DNA of 7,500 nt from Aromatoleum sp. (lineage in GTDB: Bacteria; Pseudomonadota; Gammaproteobacteria; Burkholderiales; Casimicrobiaceae): the NCBI GenBank assembly GCA_010365205.1, contig JAAFGU010000115.1, forward strand, positions 1-7,500, in the 5' to 3' direction. The position numbers were made by a program, and so were the translations under genes. Shown piece after piece: positions 1-5,476 of this stretch. Position 1 is the first letter of the stretch; each line of letters starts with the position of its first letter. The notes beneath the pieces are model-generated. The model saw only the letters and a program-made list of their open reading frames with translations. It was not told where the DNA came from and made no database searches.

Positions 1-7
1 TCGGGCC

Positions 8-574
8 GTGCCGCGCGCGCGCGCATTCATCCTGCTCGCCGCCGCTTCGCTGCTGGGTGCATGCGCTGCAGTTCCGCCCGCCGCGCCGCCCCGGGCCGAG
101 GCGATCGCTTTGGACCCGGCCTTCGCAATCGAGGGGCGTCTGTCCGCCAGGCGCGGGACCGATGCGGTGGCGGCGAATTTCCTGTGGACCCATCAGCCGG
201 GCGCCGATACGATCGCGCTGAGCTCGCCGCTGGGCCAGATGCTTGCCAAGCTCTCCGGCACCACCAGCGGCGGGGCACGGATCGAGCGCGTCGACGGCAC
301 CGTGGCCGAAGCCGCGGACTGGGAGTCGCTGACGTTGCGCACGCTCGCTGTACCGCTGCCGGTGACCGGACTCGCGTGGTGGATCCGCGGCGTCCCGCAT
401 CCTCTCGCGGCGCATGCGATGGAACCGGACGGCGCCGGGCGGCCCGCCGTGCTGCGGCAGGATGGCTGGGAGATCGTCTACGCCTATGCCGACGACGCAG
501 CACGATTGCCGTCGCGCGTCCGCCTCACTTGGCCGGAGGTGGAAGTCCGGATCGCGATCGATCGCTGGCAGTAG
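8..574 (+). CDS. lolB: Outer-membrane lipoprotein receptor LolB
   Basis: LolB is the outer-membrane-anchored lipoprotein that accepts lipoproteins from the periplasmic carrier LolA and inserts them into the inner leaflet of the outer membrane. The protein is 188 aa, near the usual ~200. It starts with a short lipoprotein signal: Arg at 3 and 5, a hydrophobic stretch at 7-16, then a lipobox L16-G-A-C19, so Cys19 should be lipidated. The mature part shows the family pattern: GRLSAR near residue 43, a conserved F-x-W segment, an SSPLGQ strand, a PLPVTGLAWWIRG helix/strand around residues 116-128, and a C-terminal beta strand ending near IDRWQ. The start used is GTG at 8. The frame is open to the left window edge, so a start a few codons upstream cannot be excluded, although the signal length fits. 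ispE follows 26 bases downstream, the usual betaproteobacterial neighbour, and probably shares its transcript. Confidence 0.9.
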   Translation: MPRARAFILLAAASLLGACAAVPPAAPPRAEAIALDPAFAIEGRLSARRGTDAVAANFLWTHQPGADTIALSSPLGQMLAKLSGTTSGGARIERVDGTVAEAADWESLTLRTLAVPLPVTGLAWWIRGVPHPLAAHAMEPDGAGRPAVLRQDGWEIVYAYADDAARLPSRVRLTWPEVEVRIAIDRWQ

Positions 575-600
575 CGCGCGCCGACGGCGACAATGGCGCG

Positions 601-1437
601 ATGAGTACGCTGACCGTGCCGGCACCGGCAAAGCTCAACCTTTTTTTGCACGTGACCGGGCGCCGACCCGACGGCTATCACACGCTCGAATCGCTTTTCG
701 TCGCACTGGATCACGGTGACACGATCACGCTGACGCGGCGCGAGGATGGCGCCATCATCCGCGTCACCGAGCTGCCCGGCGTCGCGCCGGAACGCGATCT
801 CGCGGTTCGCGCGGCACTTGCGCTGCAGCGCGAGACCGGGACCACACTCGGCGTCAGCCTCGCGGTGGTCAAGCGCATTCCGCCGGGCGGCGGCCTGGGC
901 GGCGGCAGTTCGGATGCCGCGTCCGTGCTGCTCGGACTCAATCGGCTATGGCGCCTGGATCTTCCGCGGGCCGCGCTGATGCCGATCGGGCTCGCGCTCG
1001 GCGCCGATGTTCCGTTCTTTATTTTCGGCGAGCCCGCAGTCGCGCGCGGGATCGGCGAGCAACTCACCGCCGTCTCGCTTCCCGTGTGCTGGTTCGCCGT
1101 GATCGCGCCGCCCGTCGCGGTGTCGACGGCCGCGATGTTCAGCGTCGCCGAATTGACACGCGACACGCCGTCAGCGAAAATGAACGTCTTTTCCGAGGGT
1201 TATGGACGGAATGACCTGCAACCCGTTGCGGTGGCACGTTTTCCGGACATCGCCTCGGCGCTGGCGGTGCTTCGCCTGCGGTCGCCGGAGGCGAGAATGA
1301 CCGGTTCGGGGGGTTGTGTGTTCGCACCGTTTGCGACCGAGACGGAGGCCCGCGCCGCTTTCGACCTGCGGCCCGCCGGCATGCACGGCTTTGTCGCGCG
1401 GTCGCTCGCACGCCATCCGCTTGCATGTCTCGCTTGA
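601..1437 (+). CDS. ispE: 4-diphosphocytidyl-2-C-methyl-D-erythritol kinase IspE
   Basis: IspE phosphorylates the 2-hydroxyl of CDP-methylerythritol with ATP in the non-mevalonate (MEP/DOXP) pathway to isopentenyl diphosphate. It is a cytosolic GHMP-family kinase. The product is 278 aa (E. coli about 283). The three GHMP motifs are visible. The N-terminal PAPAKLNLFLHV carries Lys11. The glycine-rich ATP loop is P95-GGGLGGGSSDAA-107. The C-terminal MTGSGGCVFAPF lies close to the protein end. GRRPDGYH at 20-27 is the substrate-binding signature and D136 in GADVPFF matches the catalytic aspartate. The ATG at 601 puts the PAPAKLNL motif at the expected distance from the N-terminus. A longer upstream reading of the same frame would only translate out-of-frame lolB sequence. 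No strong Shine-Dalgarno is visible, so translation may be coupled to lolB. The third-motif variant GSGG is a normal family variant. Confidence 0.96.
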   Translation: MSTLTVPAPAKLNLFLHVTGRRPDGYHTLESLFVALDHGDTITLTRREDGAIIRVTELPGVAPERDLAVRAALALQRETGTTLGVSLAVVKRIPPGGGLGGGSSDAASVLLGLNRLWRLDLPRAALMPIGLALGADVPFFIFGEPAVARGIGEQLTAVSLPVCWFAVIAPPVAVSTAAMFSVAELTRDTPSAKMNVFSEGYGRNDLQPVAVARFPDIASALAVLRLRSPEARMTGSGGCVFAPFATETEARAAFDLRPAGMHGFVARSLARHPLACLA

Positions 1438-1467
1438 CGTTCGGTTCGGGTTCCATGCCGGCTCGAT

Positions 1468-1501
1468 GCGCTTGCCGCGATTTGGCAGGCGCGCCGTTTT
1501 T
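1468..1501 (+). terminator. Hairpin plus T-run after ispE, possible terminator
   Basis: A 9-bp stem (1468-1476 with 1484-1492, one G-T wobble, 7-base loop) sits 31 bases after the ispE stop. It is followed by GCCG and then five T (1497-1501). The four bases between stem and T-run make it a weaker terminator than the one after rplY. It ends only 4 bases before the tRNA, so it could instead be a processing structure or a partial attenuator between ispE and tRNA-Gln. Confidence 0.4.
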
Positions 1502-1505
1502 CCGC

Positions 1506-1580
1506 TGGGGAGTCGCCAAGTGGTAAGGCACCGGATTTTGATTCCGGCATTCGTAGGTTCGATCCCTACCTCCCCAGCCA
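1506..1580 (+). tRNA. tRNA-Gln(TTG)
   Basis: A full cloverleaf can be drawn by eye. The 7-bp acceptor stem is 1506-1512 with 1570-1576 (T-A first pair, as in other tRNA-Gln). The D arm is GCC/GGC with a GGTAA loop. The anticodon stem is 1531-1535 with 1543-1547 and its loop TTTTGAT puts the anticodon TTG at 1538-1540. The T stem is GTAGG/CCTAC with loop TTCGATC. The discriminator is G1577 and CCA (1578-1580) is encoded. It decodes CAA and, by wobble, CAG. The sequence closely follows E. coli tRNA-Gln through the D and anticodon arms. A tRNA-Gln between ispE and prs is a conserved betaproteobacterial arrangement. Confidence 0.98.
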
Positions 1581-1643
1581 CTCATCGATGGGCAGGCTCG
1601 CCTCGCATCGCGGCGGCCTGTGCAATGTGTCCGGGCAGGTGAC

Positions 1644-2594
1644 ATGGCCTTCGAACGCATGAGAGTCTTCACGGGCAACGCGAACCCGAAGCTGGCCGAG
1701 GCGGTCTGCCGCCACCTCAACATCAGCCTTGGCCGATGCGTCGTCGGGCGATTCTCGGACGGCGAGGTCATGGTCGAGCTGCTCGAAAACGTCCGCGGCC
1801 GTGACGTGTTCATCCTGCAGTCGACGTGCGCGCCGACCAACGACAACCTGATGGAAATCCTGGTGATGACGGACGCGTTGAAGCGCGCGTCCGCCGGACG
1901 CATCACCGCGTGCATCCCCTATTTCGGGTACGCGCGGCAGGACCGCCGGCCCCGCTCGGCGCGGGTGGCGATCACCGCCAAGGTGGTTGCCGACATGGTC
2001 ACTACGGTGGGCGTCAACCGGGTGATGGTGATGGACCTCCACGCCGACCAGATACAGGGCTTTTTCAACATCCCCGTCGACAACATTTACGCGACGCCCG
2101 TGTTGCTGGGCGATCTGTGGAAGCAGAACTACGACGACCTGCTCGTCGTGTCGCCGGACGTCGGCGGCGTCGTCCGCGCCCGCGCCATCGCAAAGCGACT
2201 GGACTCCGAACTTGCGATCATCGACAAGCGTCGACCGCGCGCGAACGTCTCCGAAGTGATGAACATCATCGGCGACGTCAACGGCCGCACGTGCGTCATC
2301 ATGGACGACATCGTCGACACGGCAAACACGCTGTGCAAGGCGGCCACAGCGCTCAAGGAGCATGGCGCGAAGAAGGTCGTCGCCTACTGCACCCATCCCG
2401 TCCTGTCCGGCGGCGCCGTCCCGCGGATCGCCGAATCCGAGTTGGACGAGCTCGTCGTCACCGATACGATTCCGCTCACCGACGAGGCACGGGGCTGTTC
2501 CCGAATCCGCCAGCTCTCGTCCGTGCAACTCCTCGCCGAGACGATGACACGCGTCTCGAACGAGGAGTCGGTGAGTTCGCTCTTCACCGAGTAA
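1644..2594 (+). CDS. prs: Ribose-phosphate pyrophosphokinase (PRPP synthetase)
   Basis: Prs transfers the pyrophosphate of ATP to C1 of ribose 5-phosphate. The product PRPP feeds purine, pyrimidine, NAD, histidine and tryptophan synthesis. The protein is 316 aa (E. coli 315) and matches throughout: FTGNANPKLAEAV at the N-terminus, GRFSDGEVMVELLENVRG, the ATP-site YFGYARQDRR, the SARVAITAKVV loop, the metal/substrate segment MDLHADQIQGFF, SPDVGGVVRARAIAK, DKRRPRANVSEV, and the ribose-5-phosphate/PRPP loop D221-DIVDTANT-229. Asn228 stands where E. coli has Gly. The start is ATG 1644, preceded by a GGCAGGTG stretch, because family members begin with a short MA-x lead before the VFTGNANPKL strand. 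The GTG at 1620 and the ATG at 1683 are less likely. It lies 63 bases after the tRNA and no clear promoter is seen there. Confidence 0.96.
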   Translation: MAFERMRVFTGNANPKLAEAVCRHLNISLGRCVVGRFSDGEVMVELLENVRGRDVFILQSTCAPTNDNLMEILVMTDALKRASAGRITACIPYFGYARQDRRPRSARVAITAKVVADMVTTVGVNRVMVMDLHADQIQGFFNIPVDNIYATPVLLGDLWKQNYDDLLVVSPDVGGVVRARAIAKRLDSELAIIDKRRPRANVSEVMNIIGDVNGRTCVIMDDIVDTANTLCKAATALKEHGAKKVVAYCTHPVLSGGAVPRIAESELDELVVTDTIPLTDEARGCSRIRQLSSVQLLAETMTRVSNEESVSSLFTE

Positions 2595-2637
2595 CGGCGC
2601 TCTTCGGCGGCCACGGTCCGTCTGCGCGCGGCCGGCG

Positions 2638-2668
2638 TTGGCAAGCGGGTCCTTTTTCGGGTTATAAT
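2638..2668 (+). promoter_or_regulatory. Sigma70-like promoter for rplY
   Basis: A perfect -10 hexamer TATAAT lies at 2663-2668. TTGGCA at 2638-2643 is the best -35 candidate, but the spacer is 19 bases, longer than the preferred 17, and no extended -10 is present. Transcription would begin near 2675, about 109 bases before the rplY start. This is the only consensus-quality -10 box that stands out between genes in the window. Confidence 0.6.
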
Positions 2669-2679
2669 TCAAGGCTTTC

Positions 2680-2703
2680 CCCGATCGTGACCACGTGATC
2701 GGG
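2680..2703 (+). promoter_or_regulatory. Hairpin at the 5' end of the rplY leader
   Basis: CCCGATC at 2680-2686 pairs perfectly with GATCGGG at 2697-2703 around a 10-base loop. Inside that loop an alternative CGT/ACG extension is possible. If transcription starts near 2675 this stem forms almost at the transcript end. Some ribosomal protein genes carry autoregulatory leaders, including L25 in gammaproteobacteria. A similar role here is inference only; RNA stabilisation is the simpler alternative. Confidence 0.4.
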
Positions 2704-2783
2704 ATGTCGCCAACCGCGGACGACCGGCCGGGCCTCCCGCAAAACGCCCCCTCCGGAAGGCTGCAGACATCAGGAGTCGCACC

Positions 2784-3533
2784 ATGCAATTCGAATTCAC
2801 CGCCTTCGTCCGCACCCAGGAAGGCCGCGGCGCCAGCCGCCGCATGCGCCGCACCGGCAAGGCGCCCGGCATCGTGTATGGGGGCACGGTCGCCCCGCAG
2901 CCGATCGAACTCGATCACAACGCGCTGTTCCACGCGCTGCGCAACGAAGCGTTTCATGCGTCGATCCTGACCATGACGATCGGCGGGGCAGCGACAAAGG
3001 TGCTTCTGCGCGACGTGCAGATGCACCCGTTCAAGAACGAAATCCTGCATGTCGACTTCCAGCGCATCGACGAAAACAAGAAGATCCACGTGAAGGTACC
3101 GCTGCACTTTTCGAACGGCGAGAACTCGCCCGCGGTGAAGGAGTCGGGCGCGATCGTCAGCCACGTGAAGACGGAACTCGACATTGCGTGCCTGCCGAAG
3201 GACCTTCCGGAATTCATCGAGGTGGACCTCTCGGAACTCGCCGTCGGCCAATCGATCCACGTGTCCGGGATGAAGCTGCCCGGGGGCGTCTCGGCGGTCG
3301 TCCGCGGCAAGGTGGATCCGGTTGTCGCCACGGCGGTGGTCCCGCGCGCCCAGGCCGAGACGGAGGAAGTCGCGCCCGAGGCCATCGAGGGCGCTGTCGT
3401 TGCTCCGGTCGTCGAAGCGGCGCCGGGCGAGAAGGCAGGCGAAAAGAAGGAGCCCGCGAAGGAAGACAAGAAAAAAGAATCCGGGAAGGACGACAAGAAG
3501 AAGGGATCCGGGAAGGACGACAAGAAGAAGTAA
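2784..3533 (+). CDS. rplY: 50S ribosomal protein L25/general stress protein CTC
   Basis: L25 binds 5S rRNA in the central protuberance of the large subunit. The long CTC/TL5 form adds a second beta domain. The protein is 249 aa. Residues 1-95 form the 5S-binding domain (R-x-x-x-GRGASRRMRRTGKAPGIVYGG; VLLRDVQMHPFKNEILHVDF). Residues about 96-187 form the TL5-type C-terminal domain (VPLHFSNGENSPAVKESG; CLPKDLPEFIEVDLSELAVGQSIHVS). An Ala/Glu/Val-rich linker runs from 188 to 215 and a very basic tail from 216 to 249. The tail contains three 9-residue repeats (223-231, 232-240, 241-249) ending in KKK, which makes the protein longer than the ~200 aa common for this form. Start ATG 2784 has AGGAG at 2772-2776, 7 bases upstream. 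The gene has its own promoter candidate and a terminator behind it, so it can be transcribed alone. Confidence 0.95.
   Translation: MQFEFTAFVRTQEGRGASRRMRRTGKAPGIVYGGTVAPQPIELDHNALFHALRNEAFHASILTMTIGGAATKVLLRDVQMHPFKNEILHVDFQRIDENKKIHVKVPLHFSNGENSPAVKESGAIVSHVKTELDIACLPKDLPEFIEVDLSELAVGQSIHVSGMKLPGGVSAVVRGKVDPVVATAVVPRAQAETEEVAPEAIEGAVVAPVVEAAPGEKAGEKKEPAKEDKKKESGKDDKKKGSGKDDKKK
3450..3530 (+). repeat. 27-base tandem repeat at the 3' end of rplY
   Basis: Three in-frame units of 27 bases lie at 3450-3476, 3477-3503 and 3504-3530, encoding EPAKEDKKK, ESGKDDKKK and GSGKDDKKK. Units 2 and 3 differ at a single base. Unit 1 is clearly diverged. The array runs right up to the TAA stop. The pattern fits expansion by slippage or unequal recombination, with the last duplication being recent. 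Confidence 0.9.
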
Positions 3534-3558
3534 GCCTTCGCCGTCACTTCGACACGAG

Positions 3559-3590
3559 GGCTCGCCGCATGCATTCCGGCGGGCCTTTTT
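3559..3590 (+). terminator. Intrinsic terminator of rplY
   Basis: GGCTCGCCG (3559-3567) pairs with CGGCGGGCC (3577-3585), with one G-T wobble and a 9-base loop. Five T (3586-3590) follow directly. It sits 25 bases after the rplY stop and 35 bases before the pth start. This is a standard Rho-independent terminator, so pth-ychF expression needs read-through or its own promoter. Confidence 0.8.
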
Positions 3591-3625
3591 GTTGCGGCGG
3601 CCGAACCTGACCTGCAGACCTCGAC

Positions 3626-4213
3626 ATGGGTGCACCGATCCGGCTCGTTGTCGGCCTGGGCAACCCGGGCCGCGAATACGGCGCGACTCGACACAACGCC
3701 GGATTCTGGTTCGTCGACGCGCTGGCGTCGCGCCTGTCGGCAGCGTTCGTCAGCGAAGGGAAGTTTCACGGCGCCGTCGCGCGGGCGCTGTCCGACGTGC
3801 GGCTCCTGAAGCCCGGAACCTACATGAACCTGTCGGGGCGCTCGGTCGCGGCGCTGGCGCGGTTTTTTGCGATCGAGCCCGAGGAGATTCTCGTCGCCCA
3901 CGACGAGCTCGATCTGTCTCCGGGCGACCTCAAGTTGAAATTTGGTGGCGGCCATGCCGGGCACAACGGTCTGCGAGATATTGCGGTTCAGCTCGGAACG
4001 CCGGAATTCTGGCGTTTGCGAATGGGCATCGGCCACCCGCGCGACTCGGCGATCCCGCAGCAGGACGTCGCCGACTACGTGCTGGCGCTGCCGCTAAGCG
4101 ACGAGAAGGCCGCGATCAAGAGCGCGCTGGAAAAGGGACTCGACGCCTGGCCGGCTTTGGCCGCAGGCGACTTCGAGCGGGCGATGCTCGTGCTGCACAC
4201 CAAGGAAAAATAG
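3626..4213 (+). CDS. pth: Peptidyl-tRNA hydrolase
   Basis: Pth hydrolyses the ester bond of peptidyl-tRNAs that drop off the ribosome, recycling tRNA in the cytosol. The 195-aa product matches bacterial Pth (E. coli 194). It has VVGLGNPGREYGATRHNAGFWFVD with substrate-contacting Asn13 and catalytic His23, KPGTYMNLSG with Asn68, LVAHDELDLSPG with Asp93, the GGGHAGHNGLRD segment with His113/Asn114, and LRMGIGHP. All expected catalytic-site residues are present. ATG 3626 gives the normal short lead before the first beta strand. The Shine-Dalgarno is poor. It abuts ychF with no spacer, the widespread pth-ychF pair, and follows rplY, so peptide release, 5S-binding protein and ribosome-associated ATPase are clustered. 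Confidence 0.97.
   Translation: MGAPIRLVVGLGNPGREYGATRHNAGFWFVDALASRLSAAFVSEGKFHGAVARALSDVRLLKPGTYMNLSGRSVAALARFFAIEPEEILVAHDELDLSPGDLKLKFGGGHAGHNGLRDIAVQLGTPEFWRLRMGIGHPRDSAIPQQDVADYVLALPLSDEKAAIKSALEKGLDAWPALAAGDFERAMLVLHTKEK
4202..4206 (+). promoter_or_regulatory. Shine-Dalgarno of ychF inside the end of pth
   Basis: AAGGA at 4202-4206 lies 7 bases before the ychF ATG and is part of the last pth codons. The pth stop (4211-4213) touches the ychF start (4214), so the two are probably translationally coupled. Confidence 0.7.
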
Positions 4214-5305
4214 ATGAGCCTCAAATGCGGCATCGTCGGTCTGCCCAATGTCGGCAAGTCCACGCTTTTCAACGCGCTGACGCGGGCGGGGATCGCCGCG
4301 GAAAACTATCCGTTCTGCACGATCGAGCCCAACGTCGGAATCGTCGAAGTACCCGATCCGAGGCTTGCGGCGCTCGCCGCGATCGCGCGTCCGGAGAAGG
4401 TGCTGCCGGCGATCGTCGAATTCGTCGACATCGCCGGGCTCGTCGCCGGCGCCTCGAAAGGCGAGGGCCTCGGCAACAAGTTCCTCGCCAACATCCGCGA
4501 GACCGATGCGATCGCCCACGTGGTCCGCTGCTTCGAGGACGACAACGTGGTCCACGTTGCGGGCAAGGTGAATCCGATCTCGGATATCGAAACGATCAAC
4601 ACCGAGCTTGCGCTGGCCGATCTCGCGGCGGTCGCAAAACAGATCTCGAAGTACGAGAAGCCCGCGCGCGCCGGGGACAAGGAAGCGATCCGGATCGTCG
4701 CGGCGCTGAAAAAAATCGAGACGGTGCTCGACGCCGGAAACCCCGCGCGCACTGCCGACCTGTATGCCGAAGAGAGCGAAGTGCTGCGTCCGTTCTTTCT
4801 GCTGACGATGAAACCGACGCTCTACGTGGCCAACGTCGCCGAGCGCGGATTCCACGACAATCCGCTGTTGGCCGCGGTCGAGGCGCACGCGGCGAGGGAA
4901 GGGGCGCCGGTCGTCGCTGTCTGCGCGGCGCTGGAGGCCGAGATTGCCGACCTCGACGGCGAGGACATGCTCGCGTTCCTGCAGGACCTTGGCTTGGCGG
5001 AACCCGGGCTCGACCGCGTGATTCACGCCGGGTACAAATTGCTCGGGCTCGAGACGTACTTCACCGCCGGACCGAAGGAGGTCCGGGCTTGGACGATCCA
5101 TATCGGCGACACCGCACCGCAGGCCGCCGGCGTCATCCATACCGATTTCGAGAAGGGCTTCATCCGGGCCGAGGTAATCGGCTATGCCGACTTCATCGTC
5201 TGCAAGGGCGAGCACGGAGCGAAGGAGCACGGCAAGATGCGGCTCGAAGGCAAGGAGTACGTCGTCAAGGATGGCGACGTCATGCATTTCCGGTTCAACG
5301 TCTGA
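4214..5305 (+). CDS. ychF: Redox-/ribosome-associated P-loop ATPase YchF (OLA1 family)
   Basis: YchF is an Obg-related P-loop protein that binds ribosomes and, unusually for its class, prefers ATP to GTP. It is linked to translation and oxidative-stress response. The protein is 363 aa, the same as E. coli. The G1 P-loop is G9-LPNVGKST-17. The switch-I/G2 region is ENYPFCTIEPNVG (30-42). G3 is D72-IAGL-76, with the hydrophobic residue typical of the HAS-NTPase group. N207-VAE-210 replaces the GTP-specifying NKxD and fits ATP preference. His114 (NVVHVAGKVNP) corresponds to the histidine reported as important for ATP hydrolysis in E. coli. A helical coiled-coil insertion spans about 125-195. The C-terminal TGS domain spans about 280-361 (TYFTAGPKEVRAWTI; HTDFEKGFIRAEVI; VKDGDVMHFRFNV). 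It starts directly at the pth stop. It is the last gene of the conserved block. Confidence 0.97.
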   Translation: MSLKCGIVGLPNVGKSTLFNALTRAGIAAENYPFCTIEPNVGIVEVPDPRLAALAAIARPEKVLPAIVEFVDIAGLVAGASKGEGLGNKFLANIRETDAIAHVVRCFEDDNVVHVAGKVNPISDIETINTELALADLAAVAKQISKYEKPARAGDKEAIRIVAALKKIETVLDAGNPARTADLYAEESEVLRPFFLLTMKPTLYVANVAERGFHDNPLLAAVEAHAAREGAPVVAVCAALEAEIADLDGEDMLAFLQDLGLAEPGLDRVIHAGYKLLGLETYFTAGPKEVRAWTIHIGDTAPQAAGVIHTDFEKGFIRAEVIGYADFIVCKGEHGAKEHGKMRLEGKEYVVKDGDVMHFRFNV

Positions 5306-5337
5306 ACAACGGTGCTTTGACGAGAGCGCAGCTGCTT

Positions 5338-5354
5338 CACGCAGACCCTGCGTG
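5338..5354 (+). other. Hairpin downstream of ychF
   Basis: CACGCAG (5338-5344) and CTGCGTG (5348-5354) form a perfect 7-bp stem with a 3-base loop, 32 bases after the ychF stop. No T-run follows, so it is not a standard intrinsic terminator. It could protect the 3' end of the pth-ychF message. The rest of the 171-base gap holds a second hairpin and no promoter that I would defend. Confidence 0.45.
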
Positions 5355-5424
5355 GCGCCTTCACATGCTGCACCAATCCCCCTCTGTTGCCGGACGTCGG
5401 CGAGTCTAGACAAGTCATACCCAA

Positions 5425-5445
5425 CGCTGGAGCATCGCTCCGGCG
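5425..5445 (+). other. Strong hairpin upstream of the methyltransferase
   Basis: CGCTGGAGC (5425-5433) pairs with GCTCCGGCG (5437-5445), nine pairs with one wobble and a 3-base ATC loop. It ends 31 bases before the methyltransferase ATG. It has no T-run on either side. In RNA it would be a very stable stem in the 5' leader. In DNA it is an inverted repeat that could be a regulator site. The sequence does not decide between these. Confidence 0.4.
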
Positions 5446-5476
5446 GCGACACCACCCGCTGCCTGATTGTTTGACC

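Noticed and set aside
1586..1610. Imperfect hairpin (CGATG/CATCG with inner pairs) just after the tRNA
   Set aside because: The inner pairing needs internal loops and no T-run follows. It is too weak to call a terminator.
1620..1643. Upstream GTG start extending Prs by eight residues
   Set aside because: Family members start with a short MA-x lead before VFTGNANPKL, and a purine-rich stretch precedes ATG 1644. The extension has no family support.
2595..2637. Possible terminator after prs from the GGCC repeats
   Set aside because: Only about four consecutive pairs form around a long loop and no T-run follows the stem.
1566..3635. 689-codon open frame on the minus strand
   Set aside because: It lies opposite prs and rplY, which have clear family motifs. 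Its sequence is His/Arg/Asp-rich low-complexity of the kind produced by antisense reading of GC-rich codons.
3322..5409. 695-codon open frame on the plus strand
   Set aside because: It overlaps rplY, pth and ychF in another frame and is extremely Arg-rich, so it is a frame shadow.
4094..5455. 453-codon open frame on the minus strand
   Set aside because: Antisense to ychF, with no recognisable domain and an Arg/Asp/Val-rich composition typical of GC-rich shadows.
5387..5476. TTG start extending the methyltransferase by 30 residues
   Set aside because: The extension would read through the hairpin region, is Arg/His-rich and resembles no part of the family.
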